A DNA stretch of 64,000 nucleotides from Echinococcus granulosus. Taxonomy: Eukaryota; Platyhelminthes; Cestoda; Cyclophyllidea; Taeniidae. Where the stretch lies: NCBI RefSeq assembly GCF_000524195.1, contig NW_020170389.1, positions 1,760,533 to 1,824,532 of the forward strand, read 5' to 3'. A program made the position numbers and the translations under genes. This document shows, one piece after another, positions 24,502 to 37,900 of the stretch. The first letter of the stretch is position 1. Every line of letters begins with the position of its first letter. Under the pieces are notes generated by a model. It was not told where the DNA came from. It worked only from the letters and a program-made list of their open reading frames with translations, and searched no databases.

Positions 24502-27500
24502 TCAACATTGCATTAGACTGAAGACTCTGGTAAAGAAGCCATTGGATGATATGGCGCTAGAGTACACCCATACTTGCTTCCTGATCGTAAAATATGCGTT
24601 AGAAAACATTATTTTCAGAGGGATTTTAAAGTTCACTATGAATATAATTTATTAATTTGCACAACACGAAATGGCATCTAGTGTACTAGAATTTTAGCCA
24701 ACGCGGTCTTAGAGTTTAAAATCTTCTGAAAATTGGATGACTTCAAACGTATTAAAATATACTACAGGTGTGTGAGAGGACGTTAAGCATACCTTTATTC
24801 GATACCCAGTCAAAATTTTTGTCTTTATGCACCTGAATGACGTTTTGATATGATTAACTTCATGTCAGAATAACTTGCAACTAGTCCCTAAATCCAATCA
24901 ACCAATTTTAACACGATTTAATTAGTCAATTTATTATATTTATGTAAGTGTTCTTTGTAGCTAGTGGAAGTAGAGTCCAAGTATTTGTACATTAAATCCT
25001 ACACAAAACATACATTCTTAAAATGGGATAGTTTTGAAGAAGCCACGCTAAAAAACACATTTCGTGCAAAAGATCTTGTAACCAAATGGAAGAAATCGGG
25101 TAGAATTGTATTAAAAAAAGCAAATACCTTGAACATAAATGTTGATAAAACTAAACATCATTTCTAATAATTTTATCAATTTATTATGAATAGATTTGTT
25201 GCATGACACACGGGATTTTAGGATTCTAAGTGTAGTATTTTCTTAAGTATTCTATTGTTAACTCTCTTTGATGACTTGAAATAAAATGAAGGATTAAATT
25301 TAGGTCCCATTAAAATTACGGATCGCACAATGATGCCTTTCAGTGCTACCGATGACTAAGGCACTACAACATCTGGCTTTTTAGAAAAGAGTAAGCAAAC
25401 TCTTTGAGATATTGACTTACCAACTAAAAGAGAGGTGATTGTGACCGATACAAGAGGTTTGAAGTGGATGGCCGATAGTGAGTGGGTTCGTATATATGTC
25501 ACAGTGACCACTCCTTCGACCAATCAAGCGGAGGCATTGTAGCTCCTGGAACGCAGATGCTAATAACTTAATGCCGCTGAGTTCCGAAGCGTAACACACT
25601 GGAAGACTGGGGAGGGATGTACATTTTAAGAGTCCAAATCTTATGGAAAATTAAGTGTCGCATAAGAGAATTAGGTAACACTAATTTATTGGAGTTTAAA
25701 ATGTGAAAATATTAGAATTAGTTTAGTTAAATAGATGTGGAGTCAAATGGTGATATTTTTAACATTTTTTTATTCATAGCATTTTTGTAATTGCTATCAT
25801 AATCCGAGCATTTGGGAGAGTTATTCTTTGATCCGATTCTTATTTACCATAATGCGTTGTAAAATCTCCTGTCTCCAACTTATTAATCTGCGATTTATAA
25901 GTTACTCAAGGTAAAAAGTTTGCTGCAGAAAAGTACAGCGACTTCCTACAATACAGCATTTACAAGGATAATGAAATTACTAGAATTGCTTCATTTGATT
26001 TTGATTTAACTGTTAAACTTCCTCCGTATCCAATCTTCTTAGTATGCAGGTGGCCTCTAAATCTTAATGAATGTCAACGTTATTGAGTAGTATGTGCAAA
26101 AGTCAGACTAAAATGATGCTAATATTTCTTTTTTATACATGCATAAAGATGGTATTGAATAGCAATATATGCAATAATTCCTTTTAAAAAATACTGTGGA
26201 GGTTTAAAATACGGTTTTTGTACTTTGCCTTAGACATGGTAAGACTCAAATTAAATATTTATGAGAAATATACTTGAAGCTGTTTCAAGCTTAGACAAGT
26301 AAAAACCCAAAATAATTTTGAAGCGCAATGAGTCTCACTCAATATAAGCGAGATAAGCAAATTTCACCTCTAAATATAGCATTTATTTCTCTATAATACC
26401 CTTAACTGCAATTAAAACAAGTAGAAATGAAAATAAGTAGAAGTAGAATGACTAAGCTAAGTAGGACAGACCACAAGAGGAGCAATTCGTGCAGTTAATC
26501 GTGACGCTCCATTAACATTTGCGCTAAAAACGCACCACGCCCGTAATTTATGGTTTTAAAACTGTAGAAGAGAGCAACCTTCCACACTTCTGAAAAGGGC
26601 GATTTCTAATGCAAAAAAATGTTTCTAGAATGATTTGCTCTTTCCCCAATAAATGCACTAATCAATTCTAATGTTGTTCACCTGAATATATGTTGTTCAT
26701 GCTTTTAATTAGGACATTAAGACCAGATTGACCGAACTAGCTGGAGGGGCTAAATCACAAAGGTTGACTATGAACAGCCGTACATTGGGTTGTTCATTGA
26801 CATGATTAATTAATTAGGACAAAGTGTGGCCACATCCTGTATTTATCTAGGTTATTGCCAACTAGTGTTTATTAGTGGTATTGGCCTGGTACTTTTAGGA
26901 AAGAGAAATGCATTTTTTGAGTGGATCTTCATCAACCATGGTAGATAATCTAGAGTCTGATCTAAAATCCTTCTTTCGATATATCTGTAATGCATATACC
27001 GTCAACTCTTATTATCATTGGCTTAAAATGATGGCACAGAATGTGCGCAAAAATCTTAATTAATCTAATCTAAATAAAAAGCAGGGAAATACCGTTTGGA
27101 TGATAAAGTTATTAAACTTGGGAAAATGCTTCCGTACAAACATGATAAAACTAGCTGACTTTTTTGGTATGGTTATTCATTTCTAAATGAACTTTAGAAA
27201 ATAGACAGAAAGAATAGGTGAAGAAAGGAGGCAAGAGTACTCACTAACGAAGGGAAAGGAAAAGTTTTTGTAGAAATGATAAGATCCACTGGTGTCTTTT
27301 GTTGAGATGACTGCAGCTAATTTAGGATGTATGTAGGCAGTTGCAAGCACTTGGTAGCGCATAGAATACTTTTGGAATGATCTCACCTCTGTTTAAGTTA
27401 AGAGATAATCGAAATATGTATACAAAAAATTGTGGCTGTTCTCATTTTCATCAGTAGGAGATGGTCTGATTAAGCAAATAAATTCACAACTTTTAACGCA

Positions 27501-27991
27501 TTATTCGGAACCGAGATGGGTATTTTCATCATTTTTTTTGAAAATATATCCCATTTCAAGTTCATGTTCAAAGCGTTTAGAGACTGTCACACCACCTCAG
27601 GTCCATGTTCGGCCTGATGAACATGCATTAAACTCACTGAATGGAGGCGAGATGATAGACAAATCCATTTGATCCATAGGACAAAAAAGAATGTCGACAT
27701 TTGTGTACTTTCTGAATATTTATATTTGGAAGATTCAAACAATCCGATCGGGAAATACATTTGATTGAAATTGAGTAATGGCCAAAATAAATAGATCTGA
27801 CTATCACGATTCACCATTGCCCAGATGGAACGGAAAATTGGCATGGATTTAAAGGTAATAAATTTTAAAAACTTATAAAATAGGAACTTGAAATTTGTGG
27901 ATAATTCACTGCAAACTTGACCCACTTTTTTGCTAGTATTAAGAATACCGTCGCGCACATACAACTCTCTTGACCATGACATTCGTAAAAC
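24502..27991 (-). CDS. unrecognised protein, 3' part of a multi-exon gene
   Basis: Five phase-compatible exons were found: 27991-27888, 27711-27638, 27388-27245, 25598-25421 and 24580-24502 (stop TGA), together 192 codons. The donors of 27638 and 27245 (GTGAGT) and 25421 (GTAAGT) are strong; the donor at 27888 (GTTCCT) is weak. The sequence alternates short hydrophobic strands and turns (for example YQVLATAYIHPKLAAVIST and LSFSWKQVWVYSSAISS), which could fit a beta-propeller, but no WD or other motif is clear enough to name. The frame upstream of 27991 must continue in at least one more exon, since no start codon is secured. The gene would be transcribed away from the syndecan-type gene beginning at 28981, so the two may share a promoter region. 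Coding status rests on splice phases and codon-like texture only. Confidence 0.45.
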
Positions 27992-27999
27992 CTAATTGT

Positions 28000-28980
28000 A
28001 GGAATACCACATAAAAAGTCACTTATTCATGAGAGCCAAAGTTCCTGCTGTTGTCATCTAAATATCTTAAGAACATTCGGTATTCATGAGGTAATAATCG
28101 TCTGCAAAAGCAATTGGGATATACAGGGCATTTTCAAATTATCAATACCCTTATTCTTGCGAGTTCAATTTCGATGAGCGAATAAGGAAACAAGTTTAAG
28201 GGGCGAAAAACTTTGCCGATTATACAAATAAATGATTAATACAGCAAATTAAAATGAAGGAAGTTAAATGGACAGGATAAAGGAACGTGCCAATGATTTA
28301 TGGAATATTTATGTGTGAATGAAGTAAAGGCTTAACACAGACTGGAGATAAATTTGTTGGTGCAAGTTTAAAGATGGGGTTGAATGGTTCATGACATAGT
28401 TAATTTGGGCATCAGTTTTCCTATGTATTATAGACAAAAAAAGGCGAACAATGCGTAGAAAGTTTATTGTCGAATAAATCTATTAGGTGTAGTTACATAG
28501 AGATATTTAGCAAATGAAATAAGATCGGACTAAAGAGTAGTTACACAGTCCTGTTAGGCAAATAAAGAAAAGAAAAGTTAAAAACCATGTATGAATTAAG
28601 CAAGTAATACCTTAGTATTTGTTACAGTAATAAATATGAAAATAACATTGCCAAAAAACGTAGCCTGAAATTAACATATGCATCTATAAACCAAAATATG
28701 TAGGCAGAAACCACAAGTGCTGCAAAGTGAGTGGCCTATTTTTTCAGTTTTCCCCTCGTAACACAAGCAATTCGCACGAGCAAATTTCACAAAGTATGTC
28801 CATTATCACCCAACAGCTTTATAACAAATCAAAGTTGTAACAAAAAATTTGATTTTAATATAAGAGGCTTTCAATTCAAATTTTTAATTTGATCATGCGC
28901 ACTTTTGTTTTAATTACCTAATTCGTATCACCAGTCAATGTTGCCCGTTTCTTAAGGTGGCTCATAATCGGGTTTCATCG
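28000..28980. promoter_or_regulatory. candidate shared upstream region of two divergent genes
   Basis: Less than 1 kb separates the most upstream exon found for the minus-strand gene from the first coding exon proposed for the plus-strand syndecan-type gene. First exons and promoters of both may lie here. No TATA-like or other element is convincing in this AT-rich sequence. Confidence 0.25.
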
Positions 28981-31900
28981 ATGTTGTGTGCATTTTTGAC
29001 GCCTGGATTCCGTATTCTTTTCTTTGCGGTGAGTCTTAACAGCCTTTTTCAAATATTTACACGTTAAAAGAGTTGTTTGGTGGGAGAATAAGTGGTGCTG
29101 GACGAGGTTTTAAGCAATTATTTTCGATGGAGACACTCGGCTGACTGGTCATATTTAGTTACAAAGGTTAATTTTGAAGTTTTTTTGTCTATTTAACGGT
29201 TGTAGCTCTAATGATTTAGGAATGTACGACACAAAGTGCTGCTTAATTATCCTGTCTAATACTAGTGCTCACGAAAATATATTGTCCGTATTCTTGATGG
29301 TTTATAAATAACTGAGTTGCCTCTTAGTTATAAATTTTACATTAGGAACCGATTTTTGTAAATTTAGATCCACAATTTGCAAATCTCAACGAGAACGCGC
29401 CCCGGTTTTTTCCAATTGACATTTGTTGTGTTTCCTAGAGTCGATTATAGTCCGTTTTTAAAGCATAAACATATTTAGAGTTTATCATGATTACTATACA
29501 TTGTACCTTAGTTGTAGCCTATTGCCCTTTTAGCTTGCTCTCAATATTAATCATTGTTTGGCTATTCCTCGACGGAATGGAGAAGGCTCATACGATATTG
29601 CTATTTTGGAACAGGGTACGTATTTCCCCTGAAATTACATTTTCCGTAATACCCACTAACCTTTTTCATCTTTAAAAATCTCTTCGGTTTATTATCTGTC
29701 TTCACATATTTGAAGTATTTTAGAAGTGAGAAGTGATTTGCAATTTCACTCACCGGACTTTTTAGGCTATCCGCTGATGTCAATAAACATCGATGAAGTA
29801 GTTTTCTGTTTACGTATATAAAATACGAAACGGATAATTGTTTTTTTTTCAAATTATTTCTCCAGCCATTTTTTTAAGTACTGAGAGAACATTCTCATCT
29901 GCCTATCATTTTTACCAAGTACTATAAATCTTTTTACTCTTCATGCTACTAGGTCCGTTTTTAAGTCAGGGCTGTAAATAATCAGAATTTTTAATCAAAT
30001 GACTGGTATTTGCAACGGATTTGACAGTTGTGGTTGCAAGAAGAAGAAGAATGAGTTTGTTAGTACGCATTGTATGTAAAAAGTTTTGCAGCGCAAAACG
30101 CGGATGTTGGGTGCCCACAGATTATTATTCTTGCGCTTAGTCGCATAAGATTATTCTCTTGAATAACTTTGCCGTAGCAGGTTATCAAAAAGTTAAAAAT
30201 GAATTCAATGCAAATATCTCTTGTCCACGGTTTTGATTACTAGGTAACTAAACACCTCAAGTGACAATATTTCCAAAAAAATAATAATGTCTTCCCTTTT
30301 TAAGTTTATTTAGAGTGGCAACAGTTTGTTTGGTTAGAATTCTAAGCAAGACATCAATTATGAACATCTGATTTAATAGGAGCTATCTAGACTGCACGGA
30401 TAGAGATTTGGCTCGATTTCAAATGTCGTTCGTTATCATGATATCCCTTCATCTGCATCATATCTCAACTGTTCCTACATACATCATCCGCTTTTGCTTC
30501 ATATTTTAGTCATTTAATGGACTAAAACCTTATTTTTGGTTTCAATAGACCTCTTTATGTGATAGAGCGTGATTAAAGTCAAACTTGCATCTGTCCACCA
30601 GGAACAAGATTTTATGCTGCATGTGTCTACGTGGAAAAATTGGTGTTTGCTAGCTGCCTCCTTGCCTCGTAGCGTCGTTGACTCACCATCCTACACTTTA
30701 ATATCAGATGTGAAGAACTGCCTGTTTATCTAAACTGGAGGCAGTTTTATTCCCAAATAAGTCCTGTAGAAAGTCACAGTAAATTTTACAGAAAAATTCT
30801 GTATAGAAACCAAGTTTTATGACTTTTGTACATAGAGCGCACTACACTTTTTTTGACTTAAATAAATACATGGAGCAAAGCACATACACCATGCAATTTA
30901 AAGTACATTGCGTATTCCTGACCTAAAATGTCTATTTGATCTTCTCACAACTGTAACAAAAGCAACCATGCCATCACTACATGAATATCAGAATAATTGT
31001 GGATACTGCTGAGACTGTATAAGTTTCCTGCAAGACAATAAACACTTCCTTTGCCTACCAATGAAGTTCGCAGTGACTTGTTGCCTAAAAACTCCACCTT
31101 GTAAAAGATTTTTTGGATTTTCTATTTTTGCTTGAACAGCTTTAACGGAAATCCACAAAACCTTCCAAAACCTTTACATTGGTTTACTAACAAAAGTTAG
31201 TGCTAATCACATTTTTACTTAAGAAGAATTTTTACGCAAACGATGATTGATTAGCGACATTAAAGTGCAAATTTTCACAATAATAGTTATGTTTAAAAAT
31301 TGCTTTTAATTGTGTTTATTATATGCCAGTTTTTACAAATCTTATTCCTAAATATATGGCTTTTTAAACATTCATTATTGAGTTAAATGCCCATAACTAA
31401 CCAACTCAAGATTCCTCGTTTTTGGAAGTTAGATTTGTAAATCCAAAAACAAATTGGATTGAGTATAGAGTCCAGCTGAAGCCCAAAAATTCCAGTATTT
31501 GAGCCAATTTTTAGTCGTCAGCTCCTCTAGTCGCATTATTTGTCACTGATTTCGAGCAAACGCCTCCACAATGGTTTCATTTAAATAGGAAGGAAAGATT
31601 TGTAACAACTAGTTGACACCAAGTTCATCATTCAAATGCCCTTATACCTTATATTTGCACAAAGCGGACATTTTACCTACTAAAACGCAATCTCTTTCTA
31701 TTGTATATAGTTTTCTACTACCTTTTACCTGAAATCTCATTCTTGTTAGTCTTGAACTGACTTAGGATAAATAATTATGGAAATGTCAAGTTGGGATTTC
31801 AATGTGCTTAAAAATAACTTTGCCTCATAAAGTTATATTCCTTGTTGTCGAGTGATAGTCTTAGCAACATTGCTGGTGAAGACACCACAAGTTATTAGAA

Positions 31901-34900
31901 AATTAGCGGACCAATACAGAAAACGAATTTGTAGTCAATTTCACTGCCGAATGGGCGGCCCGAAAAGCTGATACTTTAGTTCTTTCTCACAATTTTCACT
32001 ACATGTGAATAGAATGCATATTAGGATTATTATATGGTTTTCAAAAAACTCTACGGATGTGGAAATTATGCACCTAGGCCATGTGGTATGGTAGATGATA
32101 CTTAAGGCCGCCGTCATAAAACGGCAATTATGTACAGTGATACCCCGTGCACTCATGCTTCATGTTTCGATAAATTTCCATTAGGACCTAATTTTTTGTC
32201 ACGATATTTTTGCAGATCTGTGAAACTGTCATGTTAAATATCTACATCCTCTACACTCAGCACCCGTTTTTATATTATTTAGTTGTGCCTCCGTTATATG
32301 ACTTTTGTGATATATGAAGTCTACCTGGTTCTGCTTACTGACAATGACAGGGTAATCTCAGCCGTTAAGTTTGGAATTCGGTTTATTCGACAACCATGGG
32401 ATTAGTAAACTGTAGGTTAACATTGGTATACCGTACTGTTAATTTACCAGCATAGTAAATAGCCATTGAGCGGTACTGTACTCCATTTTCACGTCAACTT
32501 CCAATCTTTTAAAGGGCAATGAGCCAACTTTCATTTGGACTTAAAGCACTTTAGGAGTATGACTTGAGTCATGTTAAAGGAATAAAGTCTAGAACTAAAC
32601 ATCTATTACCGCTTTTAGTGACCCGTATCAAACATTCGCTATTCCACTAGATTCACAGCGGGCTCCCAAGCCTAACCTCACAAATGTTCGAGGCATCACT
32701 GTAAATGAACAGTTAAGTGTCTGTCTGGCTCTTGTCAGCAAATTTTGCTACAATTTATTGTTAAGGTACCCAGTAGAGAGAGCTTGAAGCGGTTTTGAAC
32801 AATTTTTCATTAAAAGAACTGCAATGACACTTGAAATGATTTTTTGAGGTGCACGTTTATTTGATATGCTTGCCTTTTGCACTCCACAAACAAAAGGACA
32901 GAAATCACCTTTATGCGGAACCTTTCATGCTTTATCGATTTATTTTTTGCAAAAACCGTGAAAAAAGTTTTTTACGCACTTTAAAGAATTTCAGGTAAGT
33001 TATACTTCTAAAAACTTAGGCAGTGGGGATTTTTAATTGCATAAAAGACGCTTTTATCCTAGAGGTACTTAAAATGTGCCGTCAATCATTTCACTATTCT
33101 CTCTAATCTGTAATATCTTCCCAACTTTAGATCATGATTTTCGGCCTTAGTTTTAATCGTACAATTTTCACTATTTTTCACTTGCTAGTTTTGTAGCACA
33201 AACCATTTCCTTTTTTTAATTGCAACTCATAGAATATTAAAACACTTCCTCTTGTTTTAAGCTAACAAAGTGGCAAAAGTAATTAAAGATGCAAACTTTT
33301 AGTGTACATTGATGAAATATTCCAAATTTGGTACTCGGAGGACTGCCAAAAACGTTCATTTCGAACAAAAACGCAACTCTTAATTGGTTCCATGTGTTCA
33401 TTTTCTTCGCTAATTATGATCCTTTTCTGTCCTTCGTTGATTATAAATGCTACCCGATGGCATTTTAACTACATCGCAACACCTCATCAAATTTGTGAAA
33501 ACCAGTATTTGTAGCGGAGCCATATTCAAAGTTTTTGGACAACAAGTGCAGTCAGCTGGCAGCCTTCTGTGCCCAAGTAAAAGAATGCAAGGACTTTTAT
33601 TTGTATGATACACCTGGATTTATCATTTTGCGTTGCGATGGGCTGTAGCCTATAGGGGCCTATATAATACATACAATTTTGTATAAGTGCTATAGAGCAT
33701 AGACGCAGTGCCCAAATATGGTGATACGGTGCTCATTTTATCGTTATATTGTTTGTTTTATGTGCGACTCCCATATCAAAAGATGTTAAATAAATCTGAT
33801 GTGATATGAGTCCGTTTGCTTTGCAAATAATGTATAACTTGGTCTCAAGAATGTGAGGTCTCCCTCTGTGGTTTTTTGGATAGTATCACTCCCTGCAAAG
33901 TGAGTTACACTAGCGAGGGGCCGATTCTTCCTCCCTTTATTTGATCACGGGCGAAATTGAGTAAACATTCGGGAAATCCACCTTGCATCTACCCAGTCAG
34001 AGAAAACACACCCAAAAAATATAGTTTTGGCATTAAAATGCATTTCAAATAATTTCATGTTAAAGCCTCAATGCACAATTATGACAACAGGCGATACCTG
34101 CAAATTGGTAGCACCGTTGTTTACGAAACTTCAACACCACGCTTGAAATTTCGTCCTCTAATGCATTGTGAGAGGGAAGCCTTTTCGGCACAAATAAAAA
34201 CGTTCGTTAAAAAAATAGGTCCAGTATAAGTGCTGGGACATTTACTGGAGGACGTGCATTTGCTAATTCAGATGGGATTTGGTGTATTGTCTGAATGGCG
34301 AGACTGTCCATAAAAGANNNNNNNNNNNNNNNNNNNNNNNNNNNNNNNNNNNNNNNNNNNNNNNNNNNNNNNNNNNNNNNNNNNNNNNNNNNNNNNNNNN
34401 NNNNNNNNNNNNNNNNNATCCAACGTTATCAATATTCATATGGTTTATACGAAATGTGATATGCTGCACGTTAATAAATAACAGATTGAAGACAATAAAC
34501 ATGTACCCGATAATGAACCGAAACGTGCTTAGCAGTGCTACTTGATAAACAGCTTTATCTGGTTCCATAAAAAGTAAAATGATATTGCTAACCGAAAGTA
34601 ATGCTCTGTAAATGCAAAAAATAGCTTTTCGTCGTTTGTTACGTTAAAGCCTGGTGCTATCATTGAGTTTTTTCCGTGGATTACAAGACTTCTCTATAAC
34701 TTTTTTGCCCACGATTTGTGCATTTGAAACTAATTTGAATGTTGAGTAAAGAAAAATCCAGGTATTCATTTGTAGAGGTAGTTGCTCTTTAAGCTTGCAA
34801 ACAGCAGTTTTTTCCTAAATCTGCAGCATAATAAGATAGAATGGACCATAAGCGGAACACAAATGAAGTGTGCAGCATAATGCAAATACGACTATTTTTT

Positions 34901-37900
34901 TCAGATCACAATCCATTAAGAAATAGCAATATACTGTATCACCGTCTAGTCTAAGTAATACAATCACTAATTTATGTTAACGTTTCAAATTTAATACAAG
35001 TCATTACTTTCCTGTTTATTTACAAGTTAAAATTTTGAAGAACCTCATTATTTTGCGCGTCAAAGCTCAAAATGGGGTATTAATGGTGCGGACGATTTAA
35101 AAATGGAAAAATCCATCAGGATTTGACATTTTAAGCAATTTTATTTGTATCATTGCGTGCCCTTACACTTTAATAAGAAACTTAAAAGACGATGATGTCG
35201 AGTGAAATGGCAATTTTCGTACCTGGTAATATGAGGCGGATTGTGTCCTGCTAGCCGATTGACTTCATTGATTGGGAGGACTGCAGAAGTTCATTTAAAG
35301 ATTACACTGAGGACGAGTGTCAATCTGTCAAACGCTGTACACTATAGGCTGGAGATACTCTGGAAATGCTAAATGATTCACATATGAAAGTGAAATTCTC
35401 CCTCGTCTGGTTTTCTAAGGAGGATTAAAATGTTTAACTAGACTTAACAGTTACAACCACTTCTTCGAAAAATGGAAAGAGACTCTTGTGACTAGTTCAT
35501 AAAGACACTAGTTAATAGAGATAAGTGGAAAAAAACAAAATTAGACTACAATGCAAATTTGTTTTATCTCTTTTTTGGCATTATCTGTTGGTTTACTGGT
35601 TCTCAATGACTTAGAAACAAGTCTGTGCCAATTGCAAATATGTGTCATACCAAATACGTACATTGCAAATCAATTAATTTGATCTGAAAATTAGCAAAAC
35701 AATCATAATCTTTCTCGTAAGAATATGGGGTTTTTGCACATAGTTATACACTTCTCTCTTATCTAGAGCAGAGTTGTATTATAAAAAATGAACTTGTGGT
35801 ATGAAATGTTTCGTTGAGGTTTCAGTAAAGCGATGCTTCTTTGAAATAGGTGCGCAACTATACAGATCCCACAGCCCATGATGCATTCCAAGGAGTAAAA
35901 AGTGCTCTACTTTATCAGTACTGCTCACAATAGTCAAGAAAATATAAGTGTGGTGCACTATTTTTTAGCCTTCACAATCAGAAAGTTAATGCAAATTGCA
36001 AATGCCGTTCTTTTTTATTACAAGCTGGTTGCTATGGCCACAAATCACTCTTCTCAACACATCTGAATAAAGATTGCTTAATTCTACTTTAAAAAATTTC
36101 GAAGAGGAAAGCTTTAAACAAAGATAAAACGCAACAACATCCCCTCATGAGCAAAAGCTGATTAAATATAGATAGAATAACTCACTTTCTCTCCATTTGT
36201 TCCTCATCATTAGCATAAAAGTGAATAGACTATTCCTTGTACATTATTTGTTATCTCTGTCCGAAATAAAGTCAAATCGCCCTTTCGTTGTGCTTTGCAT
36301 GGCAATTACAATGCTGACAAGACGAAACGAAAATGATGCAGATTGTCTCATTGTTTAAGACAAAGGAATAGTACAAAACATTGATAGCGTTCACAACGTC
36401 AGGACTTTTCTGTAGCTGTTTTAATTTTGAAATGAGAGCCAATTTCGGTGCATACTCTTTTAATTTGACCATTAGTGTTGTGGGTATAGTTCAAACTGAA
36501 ACATTCTGAATTGGTGTGCGTAAGAGATTCTTCTAAAAATTTTGCGAGACTTACTAAAATAAATGAATTCTATGGTCAATAAGTACTACCAACGGTATGC
36601 GTTGAATTATTAGTTAAACTATACGATACCACCTGTAACAATACGATTAAAAGGGGAATATTTTTTTAATCTGGACCAAATTACTAAGACGTTTTGATTA
36701 TTGGCATGTATTTAGTTTCGTGGATTTTGTCCAAATTCTTGACTCACCTATATGATTTCAAGAATTTTCACTATTGCTTGAGTTGATTTTAACTGCAGAC
36801 CTCATAAAAAGGCATAAAATCCCATTCAACTATAAACTTTATGATCAAAATTCGATACCTTTATGTGCTGGACCGTTTTGGTTTCGAATTAATAAAATCG
36901 TATTTCATCACAAAACATGTAAATAAACTCCCTAATTCAAGGTAGATAGACTACCTCGGAATTGGTTGTGTTTACGAATGATTACCGTCTTCTCTAATAA
37001 AAAGTAGTAACGCATAGCCCTCATTTGATCAGACAGTACGTCAGTAGGTAAAGAAATACGTCTTTTATGTTTGATTTGCATGCCATTCACCTATCTATGG
37101 TTTTGGAATATCTGTATTACGAGTCATTGCTTCAGTCGGATGTGCCAAAGTGCGCCGTTTACTGGCTCTGAGGGTTCCCGTCTTCGATGGAAAAGAGGCG
37201 GTGATGGGACTTGACTTTTCCGCGGGTTCCCTCATTTCACATTCACCACCGCTGCCGCCGCTGTCCAAATCACGAATCGCCTTCTCCGCAGAGAGCTTGC
37301 CAGCATGCCGTTCTGACCGCCCTGATCTCTACATGGCGCGCCAGTGCAACGCCCTTGATTGCTTTTGCGTGAACGTCACCACCGGCGTCTTTCTGCCTGG
37401 CACGCGAGCCAGCAGTGAGGATCTTGTCGATTGCAGCACTGGTAGGATGGATCCTTTCTTGTAAACTTACCACGTAATAGTGTTTGACCCCTACTGTTTA
37501 GGTGATTACAATGGGAAACTGTTTATCGGAAATCAAACTCATCTTGCCTTCCAGTTACTAGTATCTTTGCCTTATTGACCTGCTATGAATCCTGATTACA
37601 ACACGATTTCAGCACTTTTAGGTTTGTATAATGATGTACGGTGGTGTAAAATATTATTAGTTTTATTTTTCTTTGAAACGTGAGATGTTCATACAGGGAT
37701 TAAATATCATATTCTCTATAATTTATAGTTTTTCATCACTTGTAGGCGCCCTTCCTGAGCTGTGGCTGAGTATAAATTTTTATGACTGGGGACGAATTCA
37801 CTCAAGCGTTGAATATTCTTACTGATATTTTACGTGTTTTGTGAATTAAGTCATTTTAACAAATATAATTTACTGTTGGCAGAAACGCTTAAATTAAAAT

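Noticed and set aside
27587..27982. 131-codon minus-strand open frame
   Set aside because: It runs through what looks like an intron between exons 27991-27888 and 27711-27638; the second half is in a different frame from the exon that fits the splice phases.
29487..29615. Hydrophobic 43-codon segment ending at a GTACGT donor, as first exon of the syndecan-type gene
   Set aside because: The phase fits, but the 16-codon start at 28981 with a GTGAGT donor gives a more normal signal peptide. Kept only as an alternative.
30040..30056. AGA-rich short tandem run
   Set aside because: Only a few units; ordinary low-complexity sequence.
36272..36472. 66-codon minus-strand frame starting MVKLKEYAPK
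   Set aside because: Lies in an intron of the syndecan-type gene with no donor or partner exon.
37270..37473. 67-codon minus-strand frame opposite the thyroglobulin exon
   Set aside because: It is the antisense shadow of a clear six-Cys thyroglobulin domain.
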